Origin: Rhizobium phaseoli
Lineage (GTDB): Bacteria; Pseudomonadota; Alphaproteobacteria; Rhizobiales; Rhizobiaceae
Direction: 5' to 3'
NCBI RefSeq assembly: GCF_010668805.1
Contig: NZ_WUFT01000024.1
Span: 1-64,000, forward strand
Length of the DNA stretch: 64,000 nt
Part shown: piece by piece, positions 35,692 through 47,036 of the stretch
Numbering within the stretch: position 1 is the first letter of the stretch
How the letters are laid out: every line of letters starts with the position of its first letter
Made by a program: the position numbers and the translations under genes
Notes under the pieces: model-generated
What the model was told of the DNA's origin: nothing
What the model saw: the letters and a program-made list of their open reading frames with translations, nothing else
Database searches by the model: none

Positions 35692-36030
35692 TCAGATGGC
35701 GTCGATGCCGGTCTCGCCGGTACGGATGCGGATAACCTCTTCGACGTTGGAGACGAAGATTTTTCCGTCGCCGATGCGGCCGGTCTGCGCCGCCTTGCGG
35801 ATCGCGTCGATGACGGCCTCCGCGTTCTCGTCGGCCAGCACGACCTCGACCTTTACCTTCGGCAGAAAATCGACGACGTATTCGGCTCCGCGGTAAAGTT
35901 CTGTGTGGCCCTTCTGACGGCCGAAACCCTTGGCTTCCGTGACCGTGATACCTTGCAGGCCGACTTCCTGAAGGGCTTCCTTCACTTCGTCCAGCTTGAA
36001 AGGCTTAATGATCGCTTCGATCTTTTTCAT
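35692..36030 (-). CDS. glnB: Nitrogen regulatory protein PII
   Basis: A 112-aa trimeric signal protein that senses 2-oxoglutarate, ATP/ADP and glutamine status. M-K-K-I-E-A-I-I-K-P-F-K-L-D opens the protein. The T-loop carries the uridylylation site Tyr51 in Y-R-G-A-E-Y. The C-terminal signature (G-D-G-K-I-F-V) is intact. Placement immediately before glnA marks it as GlnB rather than GlnK, which normally precedes amtB. A -24/-12 promoter lies about 60 bases upstream. Confidence 0.97.
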   Translation of the reverse strand: MKKIEAIIKPFKLDEVKEALQEVGLQGITVTEAKGFGRQKGHTELYRGAEYVVDFLPKVKVEVVLADENAEAVIDAIRKAAQTGRIGDGKIFVSNVEEVIRIRTGETGIDAI

Positions 36031-36090
36031 GAGAAAATGTCTCTCCGCTTCTCCCGTTATGGCAGGAATTTTCCCGCTCGCCGGATATGA

Positions 36091-36106
36091 TGCAGATATC
36101 GTGCCA
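36091..36106 (-). promoter_or_regulatory. Sigma-54 (-24/-12) promoter of glnB-glnA
   Basis: On the minus strand the sequence reads TGGCACGATATCTGCA: the invariant GG and GC are separated by exactly 10 bases and only the first T of the -12 TTGCA is changed. It places the transcript start near 36080, about 50 bases before glnB. NtrC-dependent transcription of glnB is established in rhizobia; no clean NtrC dyad was identified upstream. Confidence 0.88.
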
Positions 36107-36373
36107 GTTTGAAATCCATCTTCTTAAAAAAATACGCGGATTTTGTCGAAACCACCGCTTTTGCGGGGATTCTGATGTCGATTTGCTGGCAAACGAGCGG
36201 GAAAACTCGGTCCTTCGATCAAAATCCAATCGAAAATCGAAAAAGACATGTGTTTAAGGAGTCGCGCAACTACGTCTCTTTGGGGTGAAAATATAGGCAA
36301 TTGCACAAAATAGGTTCTTTTCTTTGGTGTTTCAGGCGGTTGTTTTTTAGGCGTTTTTTGATTGAATAGGCCG
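36107..36373. other. AT-rich gene-free region between glnB and the nnr gene
   Basis: With the sigma-54 site, the gap between the divergent starts is about 340 bases. It is markedly AT-rich around 36220-36370 and must carry the activator sites for glnB and the promoter for the NAD(P)HX repair gene. A half-site TTGCAC lies at 36301-36306. No gene or structured RNA was recognised. Confidence 0.5.
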
Positions 36374-37846
36374 ATGAGCCACAAACTTTCCGATCTTCTT
36401 CTCACGCCTGCCGAAATGGCCGCGGTCGACGCTGCCGCTGCCGCATCCGGCATCGATTCCTTCGCTTTGATGGAAAGGGCAGGGGCGGCGGTCGCGGCGG
36501 CTGCCTTGCGCCTTCATCCCGGAGCTTTGCGCTTCGTCGTGCTCTGCGGGCCCGGTAACAATGGCGGCGACGCCTATGTCGCGGCAAGACATCTGCAGGA
36601 GGGCGGGGCGACAGTGGCGCTCTTCCATCTCGGCGACCCCGCCAGTCTGAAGGGCGATGCTGCCCGCGCGCGAGCCGAATGCGCGATCCAGGGGGAGCAG
36701 CTCCACCTCTATAACCCTGAAACCGGCGACGTCGTCATCGACGGCCTGTTCGGTGCGGGGCTTGGCCGTGAGGTGCCGGCCGATGTTCGCGCAGTGATAG
36801 AGCAAGTCACTGAGGCCGGTCTTCCCGTGCTTGCCATCGATCTGCCGTCTGGCCTGGATGGCCGTACCGGCCGGGTGCTGGGCGCCGCCTTCCGGGCCAG
36901 CAACACCATCACCTTCATGACCCGCAAGCCCGGCCATCTGCTGATGCCGGGCAGGGAGCTTTGCGGCGAGTTGGAGGTCTTCGATATCGGCATTCCCGCC
37001 CGCATCATTAGGGCCGAGGCGAGCGGCGTCATCGCCGAGAACAGGCCGGATGCCTGGAAGGGTGTGCTGCCGGCCGAGCAACTGGAAACCCACAAATACA
37101 AGCGCGGTCATCTGGTCGTCTTCTCAGGCGAGGCCGATAAGACGGGTGCCGCGCGCATGTCGGCGGTCTCCGGCCTGAAGGCCGGCGCCGGCCTGGTGAC
37201 GATCGCAGCCCCGCGCGCGGCGATAGCCGCCAATGCTGCGCATCTCACCGCCGTCATGCTGCACGCGATCGACACCGAGGCCGACCTCGAAGACTGGCTT
37301 TCCGACAGGCGGCTGCAGAGTTTCGTTCTCGGCCCCGGTTTCGGTATCGGCGCCAGGGCGCGCGGCTTCGTCTCGGCGCTCGCCGAACGCCGGCTGGTGC
37401 TTGACGCCGACGGCATCTCCTCGTTCAAGGATGATCCGCAACAGTTATTCGATCTTTTCCGGGGTGAGCCGCGCCTGGTGCTGACCCCGCACGAGGGCGA
37501 ATTCGCCCGGCTCTTTCCCGATATATCAGGCGACGAAGCGCTGGGAAAGGTGGACAAGGCCCTAGCCGCCGCCCGCCGCGCCAACGCCGCGATCGTCTAC
37601 AAAGGCGCCGATACCGTCATCGCCGCGCCGGATGGCCGCGCGCTGATCAATACCAACGCGCCGGTCTGGCTTGCCACCGCCGGTTCCGGCGACGTGCTCG
37701 CCGGCATCATCGGCGGATTGCTCGCCCAGGGCCTGCCGGCCTTCGAGGCCGCGGCCGCCGGTGTCTGGCTCCACGGAGAGGCCGGCCAACGCGCCGGAAA
37801 AGGCTTGACGGCGGAGGAGCTCGCCACCCACGTCTCGCCGCTTTAA
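36374..37846 (+). CDS. nnr: Bifunctional NAD(P)HX epimerase / ADP-dependent dehydratase
   Basis: A 490-aa repair enzyme. The N-terminal YjeF-N domain (about 1-210) epimerises damaged NAD(P)HX, with G-P-G-N-N-G-G-D-A-Y-V-A-A-R near residue 60. The C-terminal ribokinase-like domain (about 225-490) dehydrates it, with T-P-H-E-G-E-F-A-R-L and T-A-G-S-G-D-V-L-A-G-I-I-G-G. ATG 36374 is taken; a TTG at 36362 in frame is less likely. Its start lies divergent from glnB. Confidence 0.94.
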   Translation: MSHKLSDLLLTPAEMAAVDAAAAASGIDSFALMERAGAAVAAAALRLHPGALRFVVLCGPGNNGGDAYVAARHLQEGGATVALFHLGDPASLKGDAARARAECAIQGEQLHLYNPETGDVVIDGLFGAGLGREVPADVRAVIEQVTEAGLPVLAIDLPSGLDGRTGRVLGAAFRASNTITFMTRKPGHLLMPGRELCGELEVFDIGIPARIIRAEASGVIAENRPDAWKGVLPAEQLETHKYKRGHLVVFSGEADKTGAARMSAVSGLKAGAGLVTIAAPRAAIAANAAHLTAVMLHAIDTEADLEDWLSDRRLQSFVLGPGFGIGARARGFVSALAERRLVLDADGISSFKDDPQQLFDLFRGEPRLVLTPHEGEFARLFPDISGDEALGKVDKALAAARRANAAIVYKGADTVIAAPDGRALINTNAPVWLATAGSGDVLAGIIGGLLAQGLPAFEAAAAGVWLHGEAGQRAGKGLTAEELATHVSPL

Positions 37847-37887
37847 CCAGGTCGGCGCATAGCTGCTCCGAGGCTCGGGGCGCTGGC

Positions 37888-38694
37888 TTATTTCGCCAGC
37901 GCCTGCTGCAGGGCGATCGCCCCATGCGGCGCATTGACCTTGCCCTCATGGATCATGAAGGCGAAGACGTCGCGCGGCTCGGCCTTCACCTTGCGATCCG
38001 CATCGATCAGCGGCAGATCGTCCGGAACCTTGCCCTCCGCCCAGCTCGCCAGTCGGCTTGCCCAGGCCTTCAGGTCCGTATCGGGATAGCAGGTCGGAAT
38101 ATCGTCCGATCCCTTTTGCAGCCTGGCATAGACGAAATCGGCCGTGACATCGGCGATCATCGGATATTCGAAATGTTCGGCGCAGACCGGCGCCACGCCA
38201 TATTTCGTCAGCAGCGCCACGAACTCCGGCACTTTGAAGGAATCGTGCCGCACCTCGACCACGTGGCGAAGCGCCAGCCCATCCTGCTTTTCCGGCAGCA
38301 GCTTCAGGAAGGCCTCGAAATCGTCCGGATCGAACTTCTTCGTCGGCGCGAACTGCCAGAGCAGCGGCCCAAGATGATCGCCGAGTTCGCTGATACCCGA
38401 GGACAGGAAGCGTTCCATCGATTCACCGGCTTCGGCAAGCACCCGCCGATTGGTGACGAACCGGGTCGCCTTCAGCGAAAAGATGAAACCGTCGGGCACG
38501 TCGGCTGCCCATTTGGCGAAAACCGCCGGCTTCTGGGTGCTGTAGTAGGTGCCGTTGACCTCGATGACCTTCAACTGGCGGCTGGCATAATTCAGCTCGT
38601 CCTTCTGTTTCAGGTCATCCGGAAAGAAATGCCCGCGCCAGGGCTCGAAGGTCCAGCCGCCGATGCCGGTGCGGATAGTGCCGGATTTCGTCAT
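37888..38694 (-). CDS. DUF72 (YecE) family protein
   Basis: A 268-aa protein starting with the family signature T-G-I-G-G-W-T-F-E-P-W-R-G and containing N-G-T-Y-Y-S and P-L-L-W-Q-F-A-P. The fold is a TIM-like barrel; biochemical function is not established. A 9-bp stem (37879-37887 / 37895-37903) spans its stop codon and could end transcription from either side. It lies 24 bases downstream of the GNAT gene and belongs to the uvrA-led operon. Confidence 0.88.
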   Translation of the reverse strand: MTKSGTIRTGIGGWTFEPWRGHFFPDDLKQKDELNYASRQLKVIEVNGTYYSTQKPAVFAKWAADVPDGFIFSLKATRFVTNRRVLAEAGESMERFLSSGISELGDHLGPLLWQFAPTKKFDPDDFEAFLKLLPEKQDGLALRHVVEVRHDSFKVPEFVALLTKYGVAPVCAEHFEYPMIADVTADFVYARLQKGSDDIPTCYPDTDLKAWASRLASWAEGKVPDDLPLIDADRKVKAEPRDVFAFMIHEGKVNAPHGAIALQQALAK

Positions 38695-38718
38695 GTCGTC
38701 CTCCCCATTCGCAGCCGC

Positions 38719-39180
38719 TCAAGCCGCGTTGATCTGTTTCGTCATGTCGACGAGGGTCCATCCTGGCCGATAAGGGTTCGGCCGGCGACCCGTTTCCTGA
38801 AACCCGAAGGCGCTGTAAAGCGCGATGTTCCGTTCCATCAGGGCATTGGTGTAGAGCCGGATCTCCGGCTGCGCCCATTCACGCGCCTTGCCCTCCAGCC
38901 AATTGAGCATCGCCAGCCCATGCCCGCCACCCTGAAAGGCTGGCGAGACCGCGATGCTGAACAGCATGAGGTGATCCAAATGCCGCTCGACAACCATCAG
39001 CCCCGCGGTTTCGCCGCCGACCTCGCGGAGCCAGACTTCGCCGCGTTCGATGCGAGGCGCGTAATCCTCCGTCACCGGGATCGGCGGAGCACCGAACAAT
39101 TCGGTATAGGGCCGATAGGCGGCTGCCGTCAGCGTGGTGATCCTTTTCAGATCCTCGGGCGACGCCGGCCGCATCGTCAT
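38719..39180 (-). CDS. GNAT-family N-acetyltransferase
   Basis: 153 aa. The acetyl-CoA binding motif is seen as V-S-P-A-F-Q-G-G-G-H-G-L-A-M-L-N near residues 88-103, and the C-terminal N-I-A-L-Y-S-A-F-G-F-Q-E-T-G-R-R near 114-130 completes the fold. Acceptor substrate unknown. Its start overlaps the uvrA stop by 4 bases, indicating coupled translation. Confidence 0.88.
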   Translation of the reverse strand: MTMRPASPEDLKRITTLTAAAYRPYTELFGAPPIPVTEDYAPRIERGEVWLREVGGETAGLMVVERHLDHLMLFSIAVSPAFQGGGHGLAMLNWLEGKAREWAQPEIRLYTNALMERNIALYSAFGFQETGRRPNPYRPGWTLVDMTKQINAA

Positions 39181-42098
39181 TCCGCTGCAACAGCCTTCTT
39201 CGCCGGCCGCCGTTCCAGCAATTCCTTGAGGAAGTGTCCGGTATAGGAGCGCTTCTCCTTGACGATTGCCTCGGGCGTGCCGAAAGCCACGATCTCGCCG
39301 CCGCCATCGCCGCCTTCGGGGCCGAAATCGAGCACCCAGTCGGCCGTCTTGATGACTTCGAGATTATGCTCGATCACCACCACGGAATTGCCCTGGTTCA
39401 CCAGTTCGTGCAGCATTTCGAGCAGCTTTGCGACGTCGTGGAAATGCAGGCCGGTCGTCGGTTCGTCGAGAATATAGAGCGTGCGCCCCGTCGAGCGTTT
39501 AGACAGCTCCTTGGCGAGTTTGACGCGCTGCGCCTCGCCGCCGGAAAGCGTGTTCGCCTGCTGTCCGACCTTGATATAACCGAGGCCGACATCCTTCAGC
39601 GCCTGCAGCTTGTCGCGCACGGCGGGTACCGCCGCGAAGAAATCGACGCCTTCCTCCACCGTCATGTCGAGCACGTCGGCGATCGACTTTTGCTTGAAGG
39701 TAACGTCGAGCGTCTCGCGATTGTAGCGCTTGCCGTGGCAGACGTCGCAGGTGACGTAGACATCGGGCAGGAAGTGCATTTCGATCTTGATGACGCCGTC
39801 GCCCTGGCAGGCCTCGCAGCGCCCACCTTTGACGTTGAAGGAGAAGCGGCCCGGCTGGTAGCCGCGCGCTTTTGCCTCGGGCAGGCCGGCGAACCAGTCG
39901 CGGATCGGCGTGAAGGCGCCGGTATAGGTCGCCGGGTTCGAGCGCGGCGTGCGGCCGATCGGCGACTGGTCGATGTCGATCACCTTGTCGATATGCTCGA
40001 AGCCGTCGATGCGGTCGTGATCGGCCGGGTTTTCGCGCGCGCCCATGACCCGCCTTGCCGCCGATTTATACAGCGTCTCGATCAGGAAGGTGGATTTGCC
40101 GCCGCCGGAAACGCCGGTCACCGCCGTGAACACGCCGAGCGGGATGGCCGCCGTGACGTTCTTCAGATTGTTGCCGCGGGCGCCGACCACTTTGATCTCG
40201 CGGCCCTTCTTCTGCTTGCGGCGCTCGTTGGGAACGGGAACGCCAAGTTCGCCCGACAGATATTTGCCGGTCAGCGACTTCGGATTGTCCATGATATCCT
40301 GCGGCGTGCCGTGAGCAATGACCTCGCCGCCGTGAATGCCGGCGGCCGGGCCGATATCGACCACGTCGTCGGCCGTCATGATCGCATCCTCGTCATGTTC
40401 GACGACGATGACGGTGTTGCCGATGTCGCGCAGGTGCTTCAGCGTGTCGAGTAGCCGGGCATTGTCGCGCTGATGCAGGCCGATCGACGGCTCGTCGAGC
40501 ACGTAGAGCACGCCGGTCAGTCCCGAGCCGATCTGCGATGCCAGCCGGATGCGCTGGCTTTCGCCCCCCGACAGCGTGCCGGAATTGCGCGACAGGCTGA
40601 GATATTCCAGACCGACATCGTTAAGGAAGCGCAGCCGGTCGCGGATCTCCTTAAGGATGCGCACCGCGATCTCGTTCTGCTTGGCGTTGAAGCTGGCCGG
40701 CAGCGTCTCGAACCAGTCGCGGGCGACGCGGATCGACATGCCAGTCACTTCGCCGATATGCAGCGTGGCGATCTTCACCGCCAGCGCTTCCGGCTTCAGG
40801 CGAAAGCCGTTGCAGGAGGGGCAGGGGGCCGCCGACATGAAGCGTTCGATATCCTCGCGCGCCCAGGCGGAATCGGTCTCCTTCCAGCGCCGCTCGAGAT
40901 TGGTGATGATGCCCTCGAAATTTTTCTGCGTCGTATAGGAGCGGGCGCCGTCGGCGTAGTGGAATTCGATCTTGTCTTCGGTGCCGTTGAGGATGACGTC
41001 CTTGGCCTCGTCGGATAGATCGTTCCAGCGGGTGCCGAGCTTGAAGCCGTAATGTTTGCCGAGCGCCTCAAGCGTCTGATTGTAATAGGGCGAGGTCGAC
41101 TTGGCCCATGGGGCGATCGCCCCGTCGCGCAGTGTCCGTTCGGGCTCCGGCACGATCAGATCCGGATCGATCTTCTGCTGGGCGCCGAGGCCGTCGCAGG
41201 TCGGGCAGGCGCCGAAGGGGTTGTTGAACGAGAACAGGCGCGGCTCGATCTCCGGAATGGTGAAGCCGGAAACCGGGCAGGCGAATTTTTCCGAAAACAG
41301 CACGCGCTCATGCGTCTCGTTCAGCGACTTGTTGGCCGAACCGCCGGCCGAGGTCTCTTCCGCCGGCAGCGGCTTGTCGGCGAATTCGGCAACCGCCAGC
41401 CCGTCTGCGAGCTTCAGGCAGGTTTCGAGGCTGTCGGCCAGGCGGGCCGAGACATCCGAGCGCACGACGATGCGGTCGACCACCACGTCGATATCGTGCT
41501 TGTATTTCTTGTCGAGCACCGGCGCCTCGGCGATCTCGTAGAACTGGCCGTCGACCTTGACGCGCTGGAAGCCCTTCTTCATCAGTTCCGCCAGTTCCTT
41601 CTTGTATTCGCCCTTGCGCCCACGCACGAGCGGCGCAAGAATATAAAGACGGGTGCCGTCGCCGAAGTCGAGCACGCGGTCGACCATCTGGCTGACGGTC
41701 TGGCTCTCGATCGGCAGGCCGGTCGCCGGCGAATAGGGAACGCCGACGCGGGCAAAGAGCAGGCGCATATAGTCGTAGATCTCGGTCACAGTGCCGACTG
41801 TCGAGCGCGGATTGCGCGAGGTGGTCTTCTGCTCGATCGAAATTGCCGGCGACAGCCCGTCGATCTGGTCGACATCGGGCTTCTGCATCATTTCGAGGAA
41901 CTGCCGGGCATAGGCCGACAAGCTCTCGACATAACGCCGCTGGCCCTCGGCATAGATCGTGTCGAAGGCAAGCGAGGATTTGCCGGAACCCGAAAGCCCG
42001 GTCATGACGATCAGCTTGTTGCGCGGCAGATCGAGATCGATGCCTTTGAGATTGTGCTCGCGCGCGCCGCGGATGGAGATCGTCTTCAGTTCGCTCAT
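39177..42098 (-). CDS. uvrA: Excinuclease ABC subunit A
   Basis: A 973-aa damage-recognition ATPase of nucleotide excision repair. Two ABC ATPase halves are seen: Walker A1 G-L-S-G-S-G-K-S-S at residues 34-42, and Walker A2 G-V-S-G-G-G-K-S-T near 666, with Gly in place of the second Ser found in E. coli. ABC signatures are L-S-G-G-E-S-Q-R and L-S-G-G-E-A-Q-R. Zinc modules are visible: C-P-V-S-G-F with C-P-T-C-D-G, and C-E-A-C-Q-G-D-G with C-D-V-C-H-G-K. Divergent from ssb across a LexA box. Works with Mfd, encoded in the same window. Confidence 0.97.
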   Translation of the reverse strand: MSELKTISIRGAREHNLKGIDLDLPRNKLIVMTGLSGSGKSSLAFDTIYAEGQRRYVESLSAYARQFLEMMQKPDVDQIDGLSPAISIEQKTTSRNPRSTVGTVTEIYDYMRLLFARVGVPYSPATGLPIESQTVSQMVDRVLDFGDGTRLYILAPLVRGRKGEYKKELAELMKKGFQRVKVDGQFYEIAEAPVLDKKYKHDIDVVVDRIVVRSDVSARLADSLETCLKLADGLAVAEFADKPLPAEETSAGGSANKSLNETHERVLFSEKFACPVSGFTIPEIEPRLFSFNNPFGACPTCDGLGAQQKIDPDLIVPEPERTLRDGAIAPWAKSTSPYYNQTLEALGKHYGFKLGTRWNDLSDEAKDVILNGTEDKIEFHYADGARSYTTQKNFEGIITNLERRWKETDSAWAREDIERFMSAAPCPSCNGFRLKPEALAVKIATLHIGEVTGMSIRVARDWFETLPASFNAKQNEIAVRILKEIRDRLRFLNDVGLEYLSLSRNSGTLSGGESQRIRLASQIGSGLTGVLYVLDEPSIGLHQRDNARLLDTLKHLRDIGNTVIVVEHDEDAIMTADDVVDIGPAAGIHGGEVIAHGTPQDIMDNPKSLTGKYLSGELGVPVPNERRKQKKGREIKVVGARGNNLKNVTAAIPLGVFTAVTGVSGGGKSTFLIETLYKSAARRVMGARENPADHDRIDGFEHIDKVIDIDQSPIGRTPRSNPATYTGAFTPIRDWFAGLPEAKARGYQPGRFSFNVKGGRCEACQGDGVIKIEMHFLPDVYVTCDVCHGKRYNRETLDVTFKQKSIADVLDMTVEEGVDFFAAVPAVRDKLQALKDVGLGYIKVGQQANTLSGGEAQRVKLAKELSKRSTGRTLYILDEPTTGLHFHDVAKLLEMLHELVNQGNSVVVIEHNLEVIKTADWVLDFGPEGGDGGGEIVAFGTPEAIVKEKRSYTGHFLKELLERRPAKKAVAAE

Positions 42099-42196
42099 CG
42101 TCTCAGCTTGGTCCTTTGGGATAACAGCCCTTATTTAGTGATGCCGAACGGCGAGTCGAGGCTGAATGTCCGCAACACTGAAGGTTTTCGATTCTG

Positions 42197-42225
42197 TTGA
42201 CAGGATCATACGGATAAACTAGAAC
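42197..42225 (+). promoter_or_regulatory. ssb: Candidate sigma-70 promoter of ssb
   Basis: TTGACA at 42197-42202, a 17-base spacer and TAGAAC at 42220-42225. The -35 is a perfect consensus match and the -10 matches four of six. The -10 overlaps the LexA box. Confidence 0.65.
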
Positions 42226-42236
42226 AAATAAAGAAC
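42222..42236. promoter_or_regulatory. LexA (SOS) box between uvrA and ssb
   Basis: GAACAAATAAAGAAC fits the alphaproteobacterial LexA site GAAC-N7-GAAC exactly. It overlaps the -10 of the candidate ssb promoter and lies in the gap between the divergent uvrA and ssb starts, so it could repress both. Confidence 0.85.
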
Positions 42237-42380
42237 AAAATTCCTGATGAGTGCATGCGGTCTCCTGATGGAGAAACATGTGGATTAAATGCCGCCCATG
42301 CGCATCGGCGGTCCGTGATGGTTTAAGGTGCGCCGATCGATTGAAACGCCGCCGGGCAGGGCGGCAGGTAGGGTGAGAGC

Positions 42381-42887
42381 ATGGCTGGTAGCGTAAACAA
42401 GGTAATTCTGATTGGAAACGTCGGTGCGGACCCGGAAATCCGCCGCACTCAGGATGGCCGGCCGATTGCCAATCTCCGTATTGCGACCTCGGAGACCTGG
42501 CGCGACCGCAATTCCGGCGAGCGCCGTGAAAAGACCGAGTGGCACACCGTCGTCGTCTTCAACGAAGGCCTCTGCAAGGTCGTCGAGCAATATGTGAAGA
42601 AGGGCGCCAAGCTCTATATCGAAGGCCAGTTGCAGACCCGTAAGTGGCAGGACCAGCAGGGACAGGACCGCTACTCGACGGAAGTGGTGCTGCAGGGCTT
42701 CGGTTCGACCCTGACCATGCTCGACGGCCGTGGTGAAGGCGGCGGCGCAAGTTCTGGCGGCGGCCGCGGCGGCAGCAGCAACAATGATTATGGCGACGAC
42801 TACGGCGCCCCGGCTCCCTCATCATCGCCAAGCCGCGGCGGTGGCGGCAACTTCTCGCGCGATCTCGACGATGACATCCCGTTCTGA
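42381..42887 (+). CDS. ssb: Single-stranded DNA-binding protein
   Basis: A 168-aa protein with an N-terminal OB fold (M-A-G-S-V-N-K-V-I-L-I-G-N-V-G to about residue 110), a Gly/Ser-rich flexible linker (about 115-158) and the acidic interaction tip D-L-D-D-D-I-P-F that recruits repair and replication proteins such as RecG and RecQ. Full length. Expression is probably SOS-inducible through the LexA box upstream. Confidence 0.97.
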   Translation: MAGSVNKVILIGNVGADPEIRRTQDGRPIANLRIATSETWRDRNSGERREKTEWHTVVVFNEGLCKVVEQYVKKGAKLYIEGQLQTRKWQDQQGQDRYSTEVVLQGFGSTLTMLDGRGEGGGASSGGGRGGSSNNDYGDDYGAPAPSSSPSRGGGGNFSRDLDDDIPF

Positions 42888-42916
42888 TCGACCGTTCCTG
42901 GTTTATGTTCCATCCG

Positions 42917-42955
42917 AGAGCATGACGTCTTTAACGGCGTCATGCTCTTTTTTTT
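42917..42955 (+). terminator. Rho-independent terminator of ssb
   Basis: GAGCATGACG (42918-42927) / CGTCATGCTC (42938-42947), a 10-bp perfect stem, followed by eight T. It also faces the convergent marC gene. Confidence 0.93.
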
Positions 42956-42976
42956 GATCTCGCGGCGGATGCCGTT

Positions 42977-43624
42977 TCAGTGCGGCGTCGCGCTGATGAG
43001 ATTGAACGCCGATTTCGCCCCGTCGACGACGAACTGTGCGGCAAGGGCTGCGAGGATAACGCCGAGAAGCCGCGTCAGAATTGCCCGGCCGGTGACGCCG
43101 AGGAAACGGTCCAGCCGTTCGGCGACGAGCAGCATCAGGAAGGTCAGCAGCAGATTGGCGGCAATGACGCCGATCAGCTGGGCTTTCCCGATGGAGGTGG
43201 CGAGCGTGCCGGCAAGCAGGATCGTCGCCGAGATGGCGCCCGGGCCGGCAATCAGCGGCAAGGCCAGCGGGAAGACGGCGATATTCTCGATATGATCCTT
43301 GGTGATTGCCGCCTCAGTGGCCTTCTCCTTGCGTTCCTGGCGCCTCTCGAAGACCATTTCGAAGGCGATCCAGAACAGCAGCAGACCGCCGGCGATGCGG
43401 AAGGCGCCGATCGAAATCCCGAGCACGCCGAGCACGCCGGCCCCAAACAGCGCGAAGACGGCGAGGATGATGAAGGCGATGACCGAGCCGCGCAGCGCCA
43501 CCTGCGTGCGCTGGGCGCGGCTCATGCCCATCGTCAGCCCCAGGAAGATCGGTGCGAGCCCCGGCGGATCGATGGTGACCAGCAGCGTCGTGAAGGCGTT
43601 GATCAATTGGTCGGCGCTTGCCAT
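42977..43624 (-). CDS. MarC/YchE-family integral membrane protein
   Basis: A 215-aa protein with six predicted membrane helices. The N-terminal T-I-D-P-P-G-L-A-P-I-F-L-G-L-T and the middle L-P-L-I-A-G-P-G-A-I-S-A-T-I-L are the conserved MarC-family stretches. Function is unproven; an early link to multidrug resistance was withdrawn, so no antibiotic role should be assumed. Divergent from gyrA, with a strong dyad between them. Confidence 0.9.
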   Translation of the reverse strand: MASADQLINAFTTLLVTIDPPGLAPIFLGLTMGMSRAQRTQVALRGSVIAFIILAVFALFGAGVLGVLGISIGAFRIAGGLLLFWIAFEMVFERRQERKEKATEAAITKDHIENIAVFPLALPLIAGPGAISATILLAGTLATSIGKAQLIGVIAANLLLTFLMLLVAERLDRFLGVTGRAILTRLLGVILAALAAQFVVDGAKSAFNLISATPH

Positions 43625-43699
43625 CGTCTCTCCGGAACCCCATATAGTCGCGTGGTTTTTGTGCGTGGTTTTATAATTGTGAAGCGGCGATTCCGATTT

Positions 43700-43735
43700 G
43701 GCAAATATCCCGCGGCGGGCCGCGGCGGATTTGCC
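43700..43735. other. Long dyad in the marC-gyrA gap
   Basis: GGCAAAT (43700-43706) pairs with ATTTGCC (43729-43735), and inside it CCGCGGC (43710-43716) pairs with GCCGCGG (43719-43725). This makes 14 base pairs in one cruciform-capable structure, with no T-tract. It lies 138 bases upstream of the gyrA start. Confidence 0.6.
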
Positions 43736-43872
43736 CGGTCTGGCCGCGCAACTTGCATGTTTTACCCTCTTTAAGCCGTAAAAGCCTGTTCAAAACGCCG
43801 CGTGAAATTGGCGCGGCAACGGGCTTTCCGCTATAAATCTTCAAGTGATTCTAGAAGAGATCGTGATCTGTT

Positions 43873-46695
<2,823 letters not shown>

Positions 46696-46706
46696 TCAGA
46701 TGAACG

Positions 46707-46735
46707 GGGCGGCTTCGAGCCGCCCTTTTCTTTTC
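46707..46735 (+). terminator. gyrA: Rho-independent terminator of gyrA
   Basis: GGGCGGC (46707-46713) / GCCGCCC (46719-46725) with loop TTCGA, followed by TTTTCTTTTC. Confidence 0.92.
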
Positions 46736-46762
46736 AGTCCGGGGAATGGTTTTAAGTCACGC

Positions 46763-46798
46763 CCAAAGAAAAAGCCGGACGCTGGGTGCATCCGGCTT
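46763..46798 (-). terminator. Rho-independent terminator of the small-membrane-protein unit
   Basis: On the minus strand, AAGCCGGA / TCCGGCTT (46791-46798 with 46772-46779) is followed by TTTTCTTTG. It marks the end of a leftward transcript coming from the three small ORFs at 46865-47546. Confidence 0.85.
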
Positions 46799-46864
46799 GG
46801 AATGGCCTTGGGCTGCGGAGGGGTGCTGCTCAAGGTGGGGAAGAGGGAAGTAAAAAGAGGAAAG

Positions 46865-46999
46865 TCAGAACGCTCTATGTTTCTCATTCAGTGCCTTTAC
46901 CTCTTCGCCTTCGCGCCGCAGCGCTGAGATCGTCGAGGTTACAGACACGATGAACATGACGCTGATAAGGGCCGTGAGCACTGTCAAGATCGTGAACAT
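46865..46999 (-). CDS. Small single-span membrane protein, 44 aa
   Basis: Not recognised by family. The ATG at 46999 has AAGGA 6 bases upstream; an ATG two codons earlier is too close to that site. One hydrophobic span (about residues 2-24, F-T-I-L-T-V-L-T-A-L-I-S-V-M-F-I-V) is followed by a charged tail rich in Arg, Glu and Lys. Last ORF of a leftward group of three, ended by the terminator at 46763-46798. Real expression is supported by the ribosome site and terminator, not by homology. Confidence 0.6.
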   Translation of the reverse strand: MFTILTVLTALISVMFIVSVTSTISALRREGEEVKALNEKHRAF

Positions 47000-47036
47000 A
47001 GGCATTCCTTTTCCTGGGGAGTTGCGTTCCCGCCCC

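Noticed and set aside
37879..37903. Strong hairpin across the DUF72 stop codon as a terminator
   Set aside because: The stem is good but no T-tract follows on either strand; mentioned only within the gene entry.
39234..40454. Long open frames antisense to uvrA (39234-40454 and 41052-42200)
   Set aside because: Shadow frames in a GC-rich gene; the uvrA frame has full motif support.
42977..43624. MarC protein as a multidrug-resistance determinant
   Set aside because: The original link of MarC to resistance was not upheld; no antibiotic role can be read from sequence.
46723..46864. Possible small RNA between gyrA and the small ORFs
   Set aside because: The two hairpins are explained as facing terminators of convergent transcripts; no promoter seen between them.
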